Below, piece by piece: positions 11,479 through 19,077 of a stretch of 37,177 nt of DNA. The DNA lies in assembly GCA_045116675.1 (NCBI GenBank), contig JBGUMF010000075.1, positions 1-37,177 on the forward strand, given 5' to 3'. The notes beneath the pieces are model-generated. The model saw only the letters and a list, made by a program, of their open reading frames with translations, ran no database searches and had not been told where the DNA came from. Position 1 is the stretch's first letter; each line of letters opens with the position of its first letter. The position numbers were made by a program, and so were the translations under genes. This DNA comes from F23-D06 sp045116675 (lineage in GTDB: Bacteria > Bacteroidota > Bacteroidia > Bacteroidales > WCHB1-69).

Positions 11479-12071
11479 AATATTCTTTTTCCTTTCTTCA
11501 AAAAACCGCCGCCTGATTTTTCAGACGGCGAAGACATAGAGCAATAACGTTGCCAAACATGAACGACTGACAAAAAGTCATACCCGAAAACAAACTGGTA
11601 GGCATCGAAGATCTGCCCGGCAAAGAATACACCTTGTTTTGGCGGAAGAGCCGTTTGCACCAAAGATTGCACCTGATTGGTAAGCATGACCATTTTATTT
11701 TCTATATGGTTCATTCTTTGATAGATGGCATAACCATGATAAAGATACTCTTTCAAAACTTGGGTGGCCCAGATACGAAATTCTGTCCCTCTTTTGCTTT
11801 TCACACGATAACCTACAGATATAATTACATCAAGACTGTAAAAGGTGACTGGTTTGTCTGAATTTGCAATTTGCAAAAAATGCAAATTGCCTTCTTTTAT
11901 CAGTTCTCCCTCCCTGAAAACATTCTGAATATGACGGGACATCACAGAAACGTCCCGCTGGAAAAGCGCCACCATTTGCGCCTGTCTCAACCAGACGGTC
12001 TCATTCTCAACGAGTACATCCAGTTGAACATGCAAGTCCTCCGACCGATAAATCTTCATTTCCTTGGTCAT
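11475..12071 (-). pseudogene. C-terminally truncated RhuM-type (virulence RhuM family) gene, probable remnant
   Basis: A 198-residue frame. Residues 1-150 fit the RhuM family: IYRSEDLHVQLDVLVENETVWL, the DVSVMSRHIQNVF segment, FYSLDVIISVGYRVKS and RGTEFRIWATQVLKEYLYHGY. Family members are usually about 300 residues or more and continue after GQIFDAYQFV into a second domain. Here homology stops near 11590 and the frame runs on through unrelated sequence, including the terminator hairpin and its poly-T tract (encoding the SGGGFLKKG end), to a stop that overlaps the clpB ATG by 4 nt. That is best explained by a deletion that removed the C-terminal half. RhuM is associated with mobile islands; its function is unclear. 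A residual DNA-binding-like N-terminal protein may still be made. Confidence 0.7.
11500..11530 (-). terminator. Intrinsic terminator immediately upstream of clpB
   Basis: On the minus strand a 10-bp stem (CGCCGTCTGA / TCAGGCGGCG, one T-G pair) with an AAAA loop is followed by a run of six T. It lies inside the read-through end of the truncated RhuM frame and 22 nt before the clpB ATG. It could have ended the lost part of the upstream gene, or act as a leader attenuator of clpB. Confidence 0.8.
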
Positions 12072-12193
12072 AGTATTGTATTTTCAAGTCGCAGCGAGAG
12101 GGATTTCGCCATGTGGCAATAATGTAAAAATCTGAATATTATTTGTTCATTTCTAAAATATTCCTGTTTTTGTTCTGTCTCTATCATGACCAT
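12068..12193 (-). CDS. Possible small ORF translationally coupled to the RhuM-type gene
   Basis: A 41-codon frame (starting MVMIETEQKQEYFRNEQ) begins at ATG 12193 and ends in TGA that overlaps the RhuM start codon as ATGA. It lies in the ~230-nt leader after the minus-strand promoter at 12307-12337. The arrangement suggests coupling, but the peptide has no recognisable family and the length is easily reached by chance. Low confidence. Confidence 0.2.
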   Translation of the reverse strand: MVMIETEQKQEYFRNEQIIFRFLHYCHMAKSLSLRLENTIL

Positions 12194-12306
12194 TATGGCA
12201 TTGCGAAGGCCTGACCAGTCGCTTAAGTGAAATGGTCGTCAAGGGTGGACCTGTTGCTGAAATTGTGTGTGTTTGTGTTCATATTTCGGTTAATTGTTTT
12301 TGTTGA

Positions 12307-12337
12307 CAAAAGTAATTCATAGGGAAGGCTTTGTCAA
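12307..12337 (-). promoter_or_regulatory. Promoter upstream of the RhuM-type gene
   Basis: The minus strand has TTG (12335-12337), a 20-nt spacer and TACTTTTG (12307-12314), a good Bacteroidota -33/-7 pair. The predicted leader to the RhuM ATG at 12071 is about 230 nt, longer than usual here. Confidence 0.55.
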
Positions 12338-12538
12338 GGGCTTTGTAAAAATTTTTTCCGGTTGACAACCAGTTTTTTACAAAAATAAATTAACAATTAC
12401 ATTTTGAAATTGTTAATTTTGCAACTCTAATTCGAAGAAAGCGGAGTATTGGATAGCAAGAAACGCGCCACACCATTCCACTTAGCTTGCGTTTCTGACG
12501 TGATTCAACCGTCAACAAAATTCTATGCCCGTCAATAT

Positions 12539-12570
12539 TTTGCAAGGGAAAAAGAAAAAACGTATCTTTG
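12539..12570 (+). promoter_or_regulatory. Promoter of the MutS-like ATPase gene
   Basis: TTTG (12539-12542), a 20-nt spacer and TATCTTTG (12563-12570) form a near-consensus Bacteroidota promoter. Its position sets the start codon at 12599 rather than any upstream in-frame codon. Confidence 0.8.
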
Positions 12571-12598
12571 CCAACCGAAACAACAGACACCGCAGATC

Positions 12599-13951
12599 AT
12601 GCTTTTCAAAAACGCCTTCGAACAAAACTCCGCCCTGCACTATGTGTACGAACAGCTCCAGCTCGTCTCCAACCTGGGACGCAAGTACCTGCTGGACATG
12701 CCGTTCTGCACCTCCGCGCAGGAACTCGAAACGGAGTTCGACCTGCTGGCCAAGGCCATCGGCCTGCGCCGCGACGACCAGTTCCGGAGCAAGCTGATGA
12801 GCATACGCAACCATCTGCACCAGATCAACGACATCCGGCCCACCCTTTCCGCCCTCGCCGACGGAGCCGTGATGGACGACATCCAACTGTTCGAAATCAA
12901 GAAGACGGCCATCCTCACCCGCAAGATCGCGGAAGCGCTGGCGGCCTGCGGCAGCGACATCTGCCCGCTGGAAAACATGGACGCCGTCGTCGCGCTGCTG
13001 GACCCCGAGCACACCGGCATCCCCCATTTCTACGTCTATTCCCTCTATGACCACGAGCTGGCCCAATGGCGCGCACGCATCGACAACGCCCAAAGCGTGG
13101 CCGAGGCGGAAGAGTGCCGTTTCCAAGCGCAGAAGGTGGAGGACCGCGTGCGCACGCGCCTGTCGCAAGAACTGCAACCCCGCGTGGAAGCCATCACCCG
13201 CAACATGGACCAACTTGCGCACCTCGACCTGCTGCTGGCCAAAGCCCAGCTGGCCATCGAATGGAACGCCTGCCGCCCCACCTTCTCCGACCACACCGAC
13301 CTCCACCAGCTGTATAACCCCGAGGTGGCGGCCGTGCTGAACGGGAAAGGCCGGCATTTCCAGCCCATCGACATCCGCTTCGGACGCGAGACCGTGCTCA
13401 TCACCGGCGCCAACATGGCAGGCAAGTCCGTATTGTTGAAGACCGTATCCCTGGCCCAACACCTCTGTCAGTTCGGCTTTTACGTGCCGGCGGAGTCGGC
13501 GTGCATGACCATCGTGGATGAGATTTTCAGCAGTATCGGCGACCGGCAGTCCGAAATCAGCGGGCTCTCCTCCTTCGCCGTGGAGATCCTCACCATCGAC
13601 AAGATCATCCAGGCCGGGCGCACCGGCAAGCGCGTGCTGGCCCTCGTGGACGAGCTGGCCCGCACCACCAACCCCGAGGAGGGCAAACGGATTGTGGGCA
13701 ACTACCTGACCCTGGCCGCCCGCCTCGGCATCACCTCGCTGGTGACCACCCACTACAGCGGCATCAACGCCAACTGCCGGCGACTGCGCGTGAGAGGCCT
13801 CCAACTGCAGGGCGACACGCCCGTCACCGTACACAACATCGGCGACTACATCGACTACTCCCTCGTGGAAACCGACGCCGACGAAGTGCCCATGGAGGCG
13901 TTTGCCATTGCAAGATTATTGGGAGTGGACGGGGAACTAATTGGCAATTAA
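12599..13951 (+). CDS. MutS-like ATPase lacking mismatch-binding domain (KamB/KamC-like)
   Basis: About 450 residues from ATG 12599, just after the promoter. It carries only the core/lever and ATPase parts of MutS: Walker A GANMAGKSVLLK near residue 270 and Walker B LALVDELARTTNPEEGK near 347, then the TTHYSGI switch region. The N-terminal mismatch-recognition domain of true MutS is absent. The DELARTTNPEEG sequence, instead of DEIGRGTST, and the ending IDYSLVETDADEVP followed by a LLGVDGEL-type tail recall the MutS-like ATPases KamB/KamC, encoded with lysine 5,6-aminomutase as its reactivase. I make that link from memory; no lysine-fermentation gene lies in this window, so a role in reactivating an aminomutase is only a guess. 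The MutS-like ATPase call is firm. The stop lies inside the first unit of a 7-bp repeat array. Confidence 0.8.
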   Translation: MLFKNAFEQNSALHYVYEQLQLVSNLGRKYLLDMPFCTSAQELETEFDLLAKAIGLRRDDQFRSKLMSIRNHLHQINDIRPTLSALADGAVMDDIQLFEIKKTAILTRKIAEALAACGSDICPLENMDAVVALLDPEHTGIPHFYVYSLYDHELAQWRARIDNAQSVAEAEECRFQAQKVEDRVRTRLSQELQPRVEAITRNMDQLAHLDLLLAKAQLAIEWNACRPTFSDHTDLHQLYNPEVAAVLNGKGRHFQPIDIRFGRETVLITGANMAGKSVLLKTVSLAQHLCQFGFYVPAESACMTIVDEIFSSIGDRQSEISGLSSFAVEILTIDKIIQAGRTGKRVLALVDELARTTNPEEGKRIVGNYLTLAARLGITSLVTTHYSGINANCRRLRVRGLQLQGDTPVTVHNIGDYIDYSLVETDADEVPMEAFAIARLLGVDGELIGN

Positions 13952-14015
13952 CAATTAACAATTAATAATTAATAATTAATAATTAATAGTTAATAGTTAA
14001 CAGTTAATAATTAAT
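13946..14015 (+). repeat. Heptamer tandem repeat array (10 units), left arm of inverted pair
   Basis: Ten consecutive 7-bp units in register: AATTAAC x2, AATTAAT x4, AGTTAAT, AGTTAAC, AGTTAAT, AATTAAT. The array begins inside the last codon of the MutS-like gene, so its TAA stop is part of the first unit. The same units appear in reverse orientation at 14532-14562. Confidence 0.9.
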
Positions 14016-14170
14016 ATTACAATAATCAACAAGATTGAACGTTGTTGCATCTTGGATGCACATGTTTTAAGAAAATAAAACACTGCATTTCAAGAACAAT
14101 TATTTATACAATTGAAATGTAAAGCTTCAATTGCATAACTGTTATCTACTAATTGTAAATTATTGACTGA

Positions 14171-14536
14171 ATGAAGACAAGGGGTGTGCTGTTGGAGAAA
14201 ACGAAACATTTTGCATTGCGAATTATCAAATTGTATTCCTTCCTAAAAAATGAAAAAAACGAATATGTGTTGTCAAAGCAGATACTACGAAGTGGGACTA
14301 GTATTGGAGCAAACGCCAAGGAGGCTTCAACTGCGCAAAGCAAGCGAGATTTTTATGCCAAATTGCACATATCGTTCAAAGAAGCAGCTGAAACGGAATA
14401 TTGGTTAGAGTTACTGCATGAAAGCGGATATATAGACAATAACGCTTTCAACAGCATTTATAGCGAATGTCAGGAGTTATTGAAAATTTTAACATCCATC
14501 CTCAAAACCAAACAACAATCCCCCAACAACTATTAA
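14171..14536 (+). CDS. Four helix bundle protein (23S rRNA intervening-sequence protein family)
   Basis: A 121-residue protein matching the four-helix-bundle/S23 family: an opening helix (ALRIIKLYSFLKN), the conserved LSKQILRSGTSIGANAKEA and FYAKLHISFKEAAETEYWL segments, and two more helices. Family members were first found in intervening sequences of 23S rRNA genes and occur widely in Bacteroidota; the fold is known but the function is not. The length is normal. The gene is A+T rich, unlike the GC-richer genes around it, has no clear -7 element in the 155 nt between the left array and the start, and is flanked by inverted heptamer arrays, with its own TAA stop lying in the right one. It may have entered as a unit with its flanks. 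Confidence 0.92.
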   Translation: MKTRGVLLEKTKHFALRIIKLYSFLKNEKNEYVLSKQILRSGTSIGANAKEASTAQSKRDFYAKLHISFKEAAETEYWLELLHESGYIDNNAFNSIYSECQELLKILTSILKTKQQSPNNY

Positions 14537-14562
14537 TTATTAATTATTAACTATTAACTATT
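14532..14562 (-). repeat. Heptamer tandem repeat array (4 units), right arm of inverted pair
   Basis: The plus strand reads ATTAATT x2, ATTAACT x2, ATT. On the minus strand the units are AGTTAAT x2 and AATTAAT x2, identical to units of the left array at 13946-14015 but in opposite orientation. It includes the TAA stop of the four-helix-bundle gene (14534-14536) and touches the wecB stop (14562-14564). Confidence 0.85.
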
Positions 14563-15626
14563 CACCGCTTCTTCGTCAATTCGCACACAATCTTGCGCGC
14601 AGCGTGGCCGTCGCCGTAGAGGTCGTCGGAGAACAGGGGCGGCATCGAAAGGAAATTCTGTACCGTGGAGACAATGTTGATATGGTTGTGGCCGAGAAGA
14701 TGATTGTAGCCGCGGGCGCACAACTCCACCCATTCGGTCTCTTCCCGAAGCGTCATGCAGTATTTGTGGGCGAAATAGGCCTCCTTCTGCACACCGCCGC
14801 TGTCGGTGAGCACCAACCGGCAGTGATGCAGCAGATAGAGCATCTCCAGATAACCCACAGGTTCGATGAAGCATATCGGTGACTGATCAATCGGATAACG
14901 GATTTCCTGCAGCTTCAGGCGCGTGCGCGGGTGCAACGGCAGCACCACAGGCACGAACTGGCTCACCATCTCCAACGAGAGCAACAGCTCCTTCAATATG
15001 TCGGGGTCATCCGTGTTCTCGGCCCGATGCAGCGTGCAGAGGACGAACTCGTCGGGCAGGTCTGCTTCCGGCTTGCGGGCCATGGGCGCGAACATCAAGG
15101 CCGCATCCTTCATCACATCACCGGTAAAGACAATCTTCTTTGAATCAACGCCTTCGCGTTCAAGATTGCGCACAGCCGTGGTGGTGGGGGCAAACAAGAG
15201 GTCGGCAAGTTTGTCGGTCTGGATGCGGTTGTATTCCTCCCGCATCTTGGGGTTGAACGAGCGCAGGCCGGCCTCCACATGGCACAGGGGCACCCCGCAC
15301 GCGCGGGCCGCCAACGCGCCAGCCAACGTGGAATCCGTGTCGCCATACACCAACAGCCAGTCGGGATGCTCATTACGTGCCACCCGTCCGATACCCGCCT
15401 GCATCTGCGCGACCATCTCCTCGTGGGGCAGGCTGTGGATGCCCAGGTTGTACTGCGGCGGACGGATGCCCATCTCCTCGAAGAAGAGCTGCGACATGTT
15501 GGCATCGAAATGCTGCCCCGTATGGACCAGCACCTCGTCCACGCCGGTCGTGCGGTCGATTTCCGCACTCACCACCGCCGCCTTCACAAACTGCGGCCTC
15601 GCACCGATTACCGATAAAATCTTCAT
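14562..15626 (-). CDS. wecB: UDP-N-acetylglucosamine 2-epimerase (non-hydrolysing)
   Basis: 354 residues from ATG 15626 (15635 also possible; the in-frame ATG at 15647 overlaps the -7 element and is excluded). The opening KILSVIGARPQFVKAA, the VLVHTGQHFDANM segment, VYGDTDST, CHVEAGLRS followed by REEYNRIQTDKLADLLFAPT, and the late LTDSGGVQKEAYF are the family signatures of the non-hydrolysing epimerase that interconverts UDP-GlcNAc and UDP-ManNAc in the cytoplasm, feeding ManNAc-containing surface polysaccharide. The length is slightly under the usual 370-380. The gene stands alone, divergent from the aminopeptidase gene with overlapping promoters. Confidence 0.93.
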   Translation of the reverse strand: MKILSVIGARPQFVKAAVVSAEIDRTTGVDEVLVHTGQHFDANMSQLFFEEMGIRPPQYNLGIHSLPHEEMVAQMQAGIGRVARNEHPDWLLVYGDTDSTLAGALAARACGVPLCHVEAGLRSFNPKMREEYNRIQTDKLADLLFAPTTTAVRNLEREGVDSKKIVFTGDVMKDAALMFAPMARKPEADLPDEFVLCTLHRAENTDDPDILKELLLSLEMVSQFVPVVLPLHPRTRLKLQEIRYPIDQSPICFIEPVGYLEMLYLLHHCRLVLTDSGGVQKEAYFAHKYCMTLREETEWVELCARGYNHLLGHNHINIVSTVQNFLSMPPLFSDDLYGDGHAARKIVCELTKKR

Positions 15627-15644
15627 TGCTGACATTTTGAATTG

Positions 15645-15652
15645 CAAAAGTA
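15645..15652 (-). promoter_or_regulatory. -7 element of wecB promoter
   Basis: The minus strand reads TACTTTTG (TAnnTTTG), about 19 nt before ATG 15626. It is separated by 18 nt from the plus-strand -7 of the divergent gene, so each promoter's -33 region overlaps the other's -7 element. Confidence 0.65.
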
Positions 15653-15670
15653 GTGAAAAAAATAATTGCG

Positions 15671-15678
15671 TACCTTTG
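15671..15678 (+). promoter_or_regulatory. -7 element of the M1 aminopeptidase promoter
   Basis: TACCTTTG (TAnnTTTG), 35 nt before the ATG at 15714. It excludes an earlier in-frame ATG at 15666. Confidence 0.65.
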
Positions 15679-15713
15679 CAGCCGCATTATTCCGCAAACA
15701 AACAACAGACAAT

Positions 15714-18026
15714 ATGAAACGAACCTTGCTTATACTTTTCGCCCTTTTCACCGCAAGCCTGTACGCCCAAGACCTTGGCGACACCCTGCATGTGGCCCAC
15801 TATAACTTGACGGTGGACATTCGCAACTTCACCACAAAAATCATCTACGGCGATGCCGAACTTGCCGTCGTCACCAAACAAAACAACCTCACCAACATCA
15901 CCTTGGACCTGATGGGCCTTACTGTGGATTCGGTGTTCGTCAACGGGCTGACGGCCCCGTTTGTCCATCAGGGCGAGAAACTGCACATCAGTACGCCGGC
16001 ATTGCCGCTGGGCGACACCGCGCAGGTGCGGGTCTGCTACCACGGCACCCCGTTCATGCCCGGCATGGTGTGGGGCGGCATCCATTATTCGGGACAATAC
16101 TGCTACAACATCGGCGTGGACCTGGACTATCGGCCGCATCCCATCGGGCGGGCGTGGTTCCCCTGTCTCGACGTGTTCACCGACAAGTCCACCTACACCA
16201 TGCACATACGCACCGAGTCCGACAAGATGGCCGTCTGCGGAGGCCTGCTCACCGACTCGCTCACGCTGGCCGACAACAGCCGGATGTGGACGTGGAACAT
16301 GACCGATCCCATACCCTCCTACCTGGCCTCCGTGGCCGTAGGCGACTACCGTCTCTACGCCGACACCTTCCACGGGCAGGAACGCGTCATCCCCATCCAG
16401 ATTTACGCCCAGCCGAGCACCATCAACAAGGTGGCCGGATCGTTTGTTAATCTGAAAGACATCTTGCGCATGTACGAGCAACTGTTTGGTCCATATCGCT
16501 GGCAGCGTGTGGGTTATGTAGCTGTCAACTTCAACAACGGCGCCATGGAACACGCCACCAACATCGCCTACCCTAACGCCGCCATCACCGGGGGCACCGA
16601 ATACGAGTCGCTGTACGCCCACGAGCTCTTCCACCACTGGTTCGGCGACCTGATAACCTGCCAGCGGGCCGAGGAGATGTGGATCAATGAGGGCTTCGCC
16701 TCCTATTCCGAGGCGTTGGTCGCAGGGCTCATCCACAACGACTACCTCGGCGACATCCGCGACAAGCACCACAACGTGCTCAACAACATCGTGACGAGAG
16801 ACAGCGGCTACTACGCATTGGACGCGGTGCCGCAGACCGTCACCTACGGGATACACTCCTACGACAAGGGGGCGCTGGTGGTACACACATTGCGCGGCTA
16901 CATGGGCGACTCGCTGTTTTTCAGTTCCATGCGCAGCCTGCTCAACCACTATGCCTTCCAGGACATATCCTCCCCGGAACTTTTCACATACCTGTCGCAG
17001 GTGTCCGGCATAGACCTGACCAGCTTCTACGAAGGTTGGGTGCATCAGCCCGGATTCCCGCATTATTCCATTGATTCCATCAAGCCCCTTTCGGGCAACC
17101 AATACCGCATCTTCCTGCACCAGAAACTCCATCACGCCACGCAATTCGTCAACGACAACCGTGTGGATCTCACCTTCGTGTCCGAGCAGCGCCAACTGCA
17201 CACTGTCCCGAACATGATGTTTTCGGGCGAGTTCGGCCACGTGGATGTCACGATACCCTTCGCCCCGGCATTTGGAATAGTGGATTACGCAGAGAAGATC
17301 ACGGATGCTGTCATCGACTACACTCGGTCGCTCACCAGCGGCACCAACTGGTCGCCCTCTGATGCCGACTGCACCTTCCGGCTCGAATCGTTCCCCGACA
17401 CAGTGCTGGTACGCATCGAGCACAATCTGGTGTCGCCGGATGTTCCCAACGAGCTCCCTGCCGGCATCTACAAGATGGCCGACACGCATTATTGGACCAT
17501 CGGCATGGCGTACAACACAGCTGTCAACACCATCCCGATGGGGTACATCCAGTTCCGCTACCGTAGAGGTTTTGAGGGACAATTGGACTACGGCTGGTTT
17601 GATGCCAGTTACGACATCTCGCAGCTAAAGCTGCTTTATCGGGAAAATGCCTCTATGCCGTGGCGTGTGATTCAGCACACTCGCACGGGCAGTATGTTGG
17701 CGGGCTACGTTAAGACCACCGTCCTGCAACCCGGCCAGTATTGTCTGGCAGTAGGGGATGCCAACGCGAGCGTCGCCGACATTGAGAACCACACTGGCTG
17801 GCACATCTACCCCAACCCTGTTGCCAACCAGCTGAACATCCTGGTGCAGGGCACTGAAAAGCCCCTCAAGGCCATCCTGACCGACTCCACGGGGCGTACC
17901 GTCATGGTCGTGCGTCTGAAGCCGGGCAGCAACACCTTCGACACGCACAACCTCCCCAGCGGCGTCTATTTCCTGAACGCCCAGGACGGCGCGCAGCATC
18001 TGACGCAGAAGGTGGTGAAAAAGTAA
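15714..18026 (+). CDS. M1 family metallopeptidase (aminopeptidase N-like) with T9SS C-terminal sorting domain
   Basis: A 770-residue secreted protein with the signal peptide MKRTLLILFALFTASLYAQ (cleavage after Gln19). The M1 zinc site is HELFH at residues 303-307, with the third ligand Glu326 in INEGFASY, 19 residues after His307, as in the HExxH-18-E rule. The substrate-binding GAMEN motif reads GAMEH near residue 276. A beta-rich region follows, and the last ~80 residues, starting WHIYPNPVANQLNI and ending HLTQKVVKK, are a type A T9SS sorting domain, so the protein crosses the outer membrane through the type IX system and is displayed or released. It should trim N-terminal residues from extracellular peptides; the specificity is unknown. 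The Asn-to-His change in GAMEN is notable but this position does vary in the family. Start chosen for the signal peptide and the -7 element. Confidence 0.92.
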   Translation: MKRTLLILFALFTASLYAQDLGDTLHVAHYNLTVDIRNFTTKIIYGDAELAVVTKQNNLTNITLDLMGLTVDSVFVNGLTAPFVHQGEKLHISTPALPLGDTAQVRVCYHGTPFMPGMVWGGIHYSGQYCYNIGVDLDYRPHPIGRAWFPCLDVFTDKSTYTMHIRTESDKMAVCGGLLTDSLTLADNSRMWTWNMTDPIPSYLASVAVGDYRLYADTFHGQERVIPIQIYAQPSTINKVAGSFVNLKDILRMYEQLFGPYRWQRVGYVAVNFNNGAMEHATNIAYPNAAITGGTEYESLYAHELFHHWFGDLITCQRAEEMWINEGFASYSEALVAGLIHNDYLGDIRDKHHNVLNNIVTRDSGYYALDAVPQTVTYGIHSYDKGALVVHTLRGYMGDSLFFSSMRSLLNHYAFQDISSPELFTYLSQVSGIDLTSFYEGWVHQPGFPHYSIDSIKPLSGNQYRIFLHQKLHHATQFVNDNRVDLTFVSEQRQLHTVPNMMFSGEFGHVDVTIPFAPAFGIVDYAEKITDAVIDYTRSLTSGTNWSPSDADCTFRLESFPDTVLVRIEHNLVSPDVPNELPAGIYKMADTHYWTIGMAYNTAVNTIPMGYIQFRYRRGFEGQLDYGWFDASYDISQLKLLYRENASMPWRVIQHTRTGSMLAGYVKTTVLQPGQYCLAVGDANASVADIENHTGWHIYPNPVANQLNILVQGTEKPLKAILTDSTGRTVMVVRLKPGSNTFDTHNLPSGVYFLNAQDGAQHLTQKVVKK

Positions 18027-18058
18027 AAAATCCCGCACCACAATGTGATACGGGATTT
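18025..18058 (-). terminator. Intrinsic terminator after rmlA, between convergent genes
   Basis: An AAATCCCG / CGGGATTT stem with a 15-nt loop lies between the M1 peptidase stop and the rmlA stop. On the minus strand it is followed by six T, so it terminates rmlA; on the plus strand the following ATTTGTG is weaker, so bidirectional use is possible. Confidence 0.75.
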
Positions 18059-18082
18059 GTGTAACCTTATGAAAAACGTCCT

Positions 18083-18943
18083 CTACTTCAGCAGGCCCAT
18101 CAGGTAGGTGCCGTAGCCGCTCTTCATGAGGGGCTGGGCAATCTCCTCCAACTTAGCGGCATCGATGAAACCGTGACGGTAGGCTATTTCCTCAATGCAG
18201 CCCACCTTCAGGCCCTGGCGGGCCTCGATGACCTGCACGAACTGCGTGGCCTCGATCAAAGAGTTGAACGTGCCCGTGTCGAGCCAGGCGGTGCCGCGGT
18301 CCAGCTTGCAGACTTTCAACTTGCCGGCCTCCAGATAGTAACGGTTCACATCCGTAATCTCGTACTCGCCACGCGCGCTGGGCTTGATGTTCTTGGCCAC
18401 CTCCACCACGCTGTTGTCGTAGAAATAGAGGCCCGGAACCGCATAGTTGGATTTCGGCTGCTTGGGCTTCTCCTCAATGGATACCGCTTTCATGTCCGCA
18501 TCGAATTCCACCACGCCATAGCGCTCGGGATCCGACACATGATAGGCGAAAATCACGCCGCCGTCGGGGTCCTTGCTCTCCATCAGATGGTGCTCAATAC
18601 CGCCACCATAGAAGATGTTGTCGCCCAGCACAAGTGCCGCCTTGTCATGGCCGATGAACTCCTCGCCGAGCACGAACGCCTGCGCGAGGCCGTTGGGCAC
18701 CTCCTGCACCTTGTACTCGAAACGGCAGCCGATACGGGAGCCGTCGCCCAGCAGATGCTCGAAGTTGGGCAGGTCCTGCGGGGTGGAGATAATGAGGATT
18801 TCCCGGATGTCGGCCTGCATGAGGGTCGAAATCGGGTAGTATATCATGGGCTTGTCATAAATGGGCATAAGCTGCTTGCTCATGGCCAAGGTAATGGGGT
18901 GAAGACGGGTTCCGGCACCGCCGGCCAGCACGATTCCTTTCAT
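18083..18943 (-). CDS. rmlA: Glucose-1-phosphate thymidylyltransferase
   Basis: 286 residues, the usual RmlA length. It opens with the nucleotide-binding KGIVLAGGAGTRLHPIT, followed by SKQLMPIYDKPMIYYPIS, LVLGDNIFYG, FDADMKAVSIEEKP and YAVPGLYFYDNSVVE, then the RGEYEITDVNRYYLE region. It condenses dTTP and glucose-1-phosphate to dTDP-glucose, the first step to dTDP-rhamnose and related deoxysugars for surface glycans. The remaining rml genes are not adjacent. A -7 element lies about 37 nt upstream, and a terminator follows the gene. Confidence 0.96.
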   Translation of the reverse strand: MKGIVLAGGAGTRLHPITLAMSKQLMPIYDKPMIYYPISTLMQADIREILIISTPQDLPNFEHLLGDGSRIGCRFEYKVQEVPNGLAQAFVLGEEFIGHDKAALVLGDNIFYGGGIEHHLMESKDPDGGVIFAYHVSDPERYGVVEFDADMKAVSIEEKPKQPKSNYAVPGLYFYDNSVVEVAKNIKPSARGEYEITDVNRYYLEAGKLKVCKLDRGTAWLDTGTFNSLIEATQFVQVIEARQGLKVGCIEEIAYRHGFIDAAKLEEIAQPLMKSGYGTYLMGLLK

Positions 18944-18979
18944 AGTACGTTGTTATTTCTGAATATCATTTATGAGGTG

Positions 18980-18987
18980 CAAAGATA
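18980..18987 (-). promoter_or_regulatory. -7 element of rmlA promoter
   Basis: The minus strand reads TATCTTTG (TAnnTTTG), 37 nt before the rmlA ATG at 18943. No good -33 box is seen. Confidence 0.6.
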
Positions 18988-19016
18988 CAAAATAAACGCC
19001 ATTGCGCCCTCAGCAA

Positions 19017-19050
19017 ACAAAAAAAGAGGATGAACATCGGTCCATCCTCT
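19017..19050 (-). terminator. Terminator of the ribosomal operon, after rplQ
   Basis: An AGAGGATG / CATCCTCT stem (8 bp) with a 10-nt loop is followed on the minus strand by seven T. It ends the rpmD-rplQ transcript 28 nt after the rplQ stop. Confidence 0.85.
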
Positions 19051-19077
19051 GCATACCTTAATCCGTACGGCGGCAGA

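Larger units (their letters stand above)
12072..12598. other. Intergenic region between the RhuM-type gene and the MutS-like gene
   Basis: About 527 nt, A+T rich, with no convincing full-length gene. It holds a minus-strand promoter (12307-12337), a plus-strand promoter (12539-12570), the doubtful 41-codon frame at 12068-12193, and an A+T-rich stretch near 12390-12425 with a short inverted repeat (TTAACAATTACATTTTG against AAATTGTTAATTTTG). Nothing else was recognised. Confidence 0.6.

Noticed and set aside
12390..12425. Short inverted repeat near the MutS-like promoter as a mobile-element end
   Set aside because: It is imperfect, very A+T rich and unpaired with any matching end or transposase.
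13946..14562. CRISPR array or VNTR coding repeat
   Set aside because: Units are only 7 bp and directly adjacent without spacers, so this is not a CRISPR; the arrays lie outside coding sequence apart from the stop codons they overlap.
15687..17582. A 631-codon minus-strand frame opposite the M1 aminopeptidase
   Set aside because: Shadow of the M1 gene, whose zinc motif, signal peptide and sorting domain are clear.
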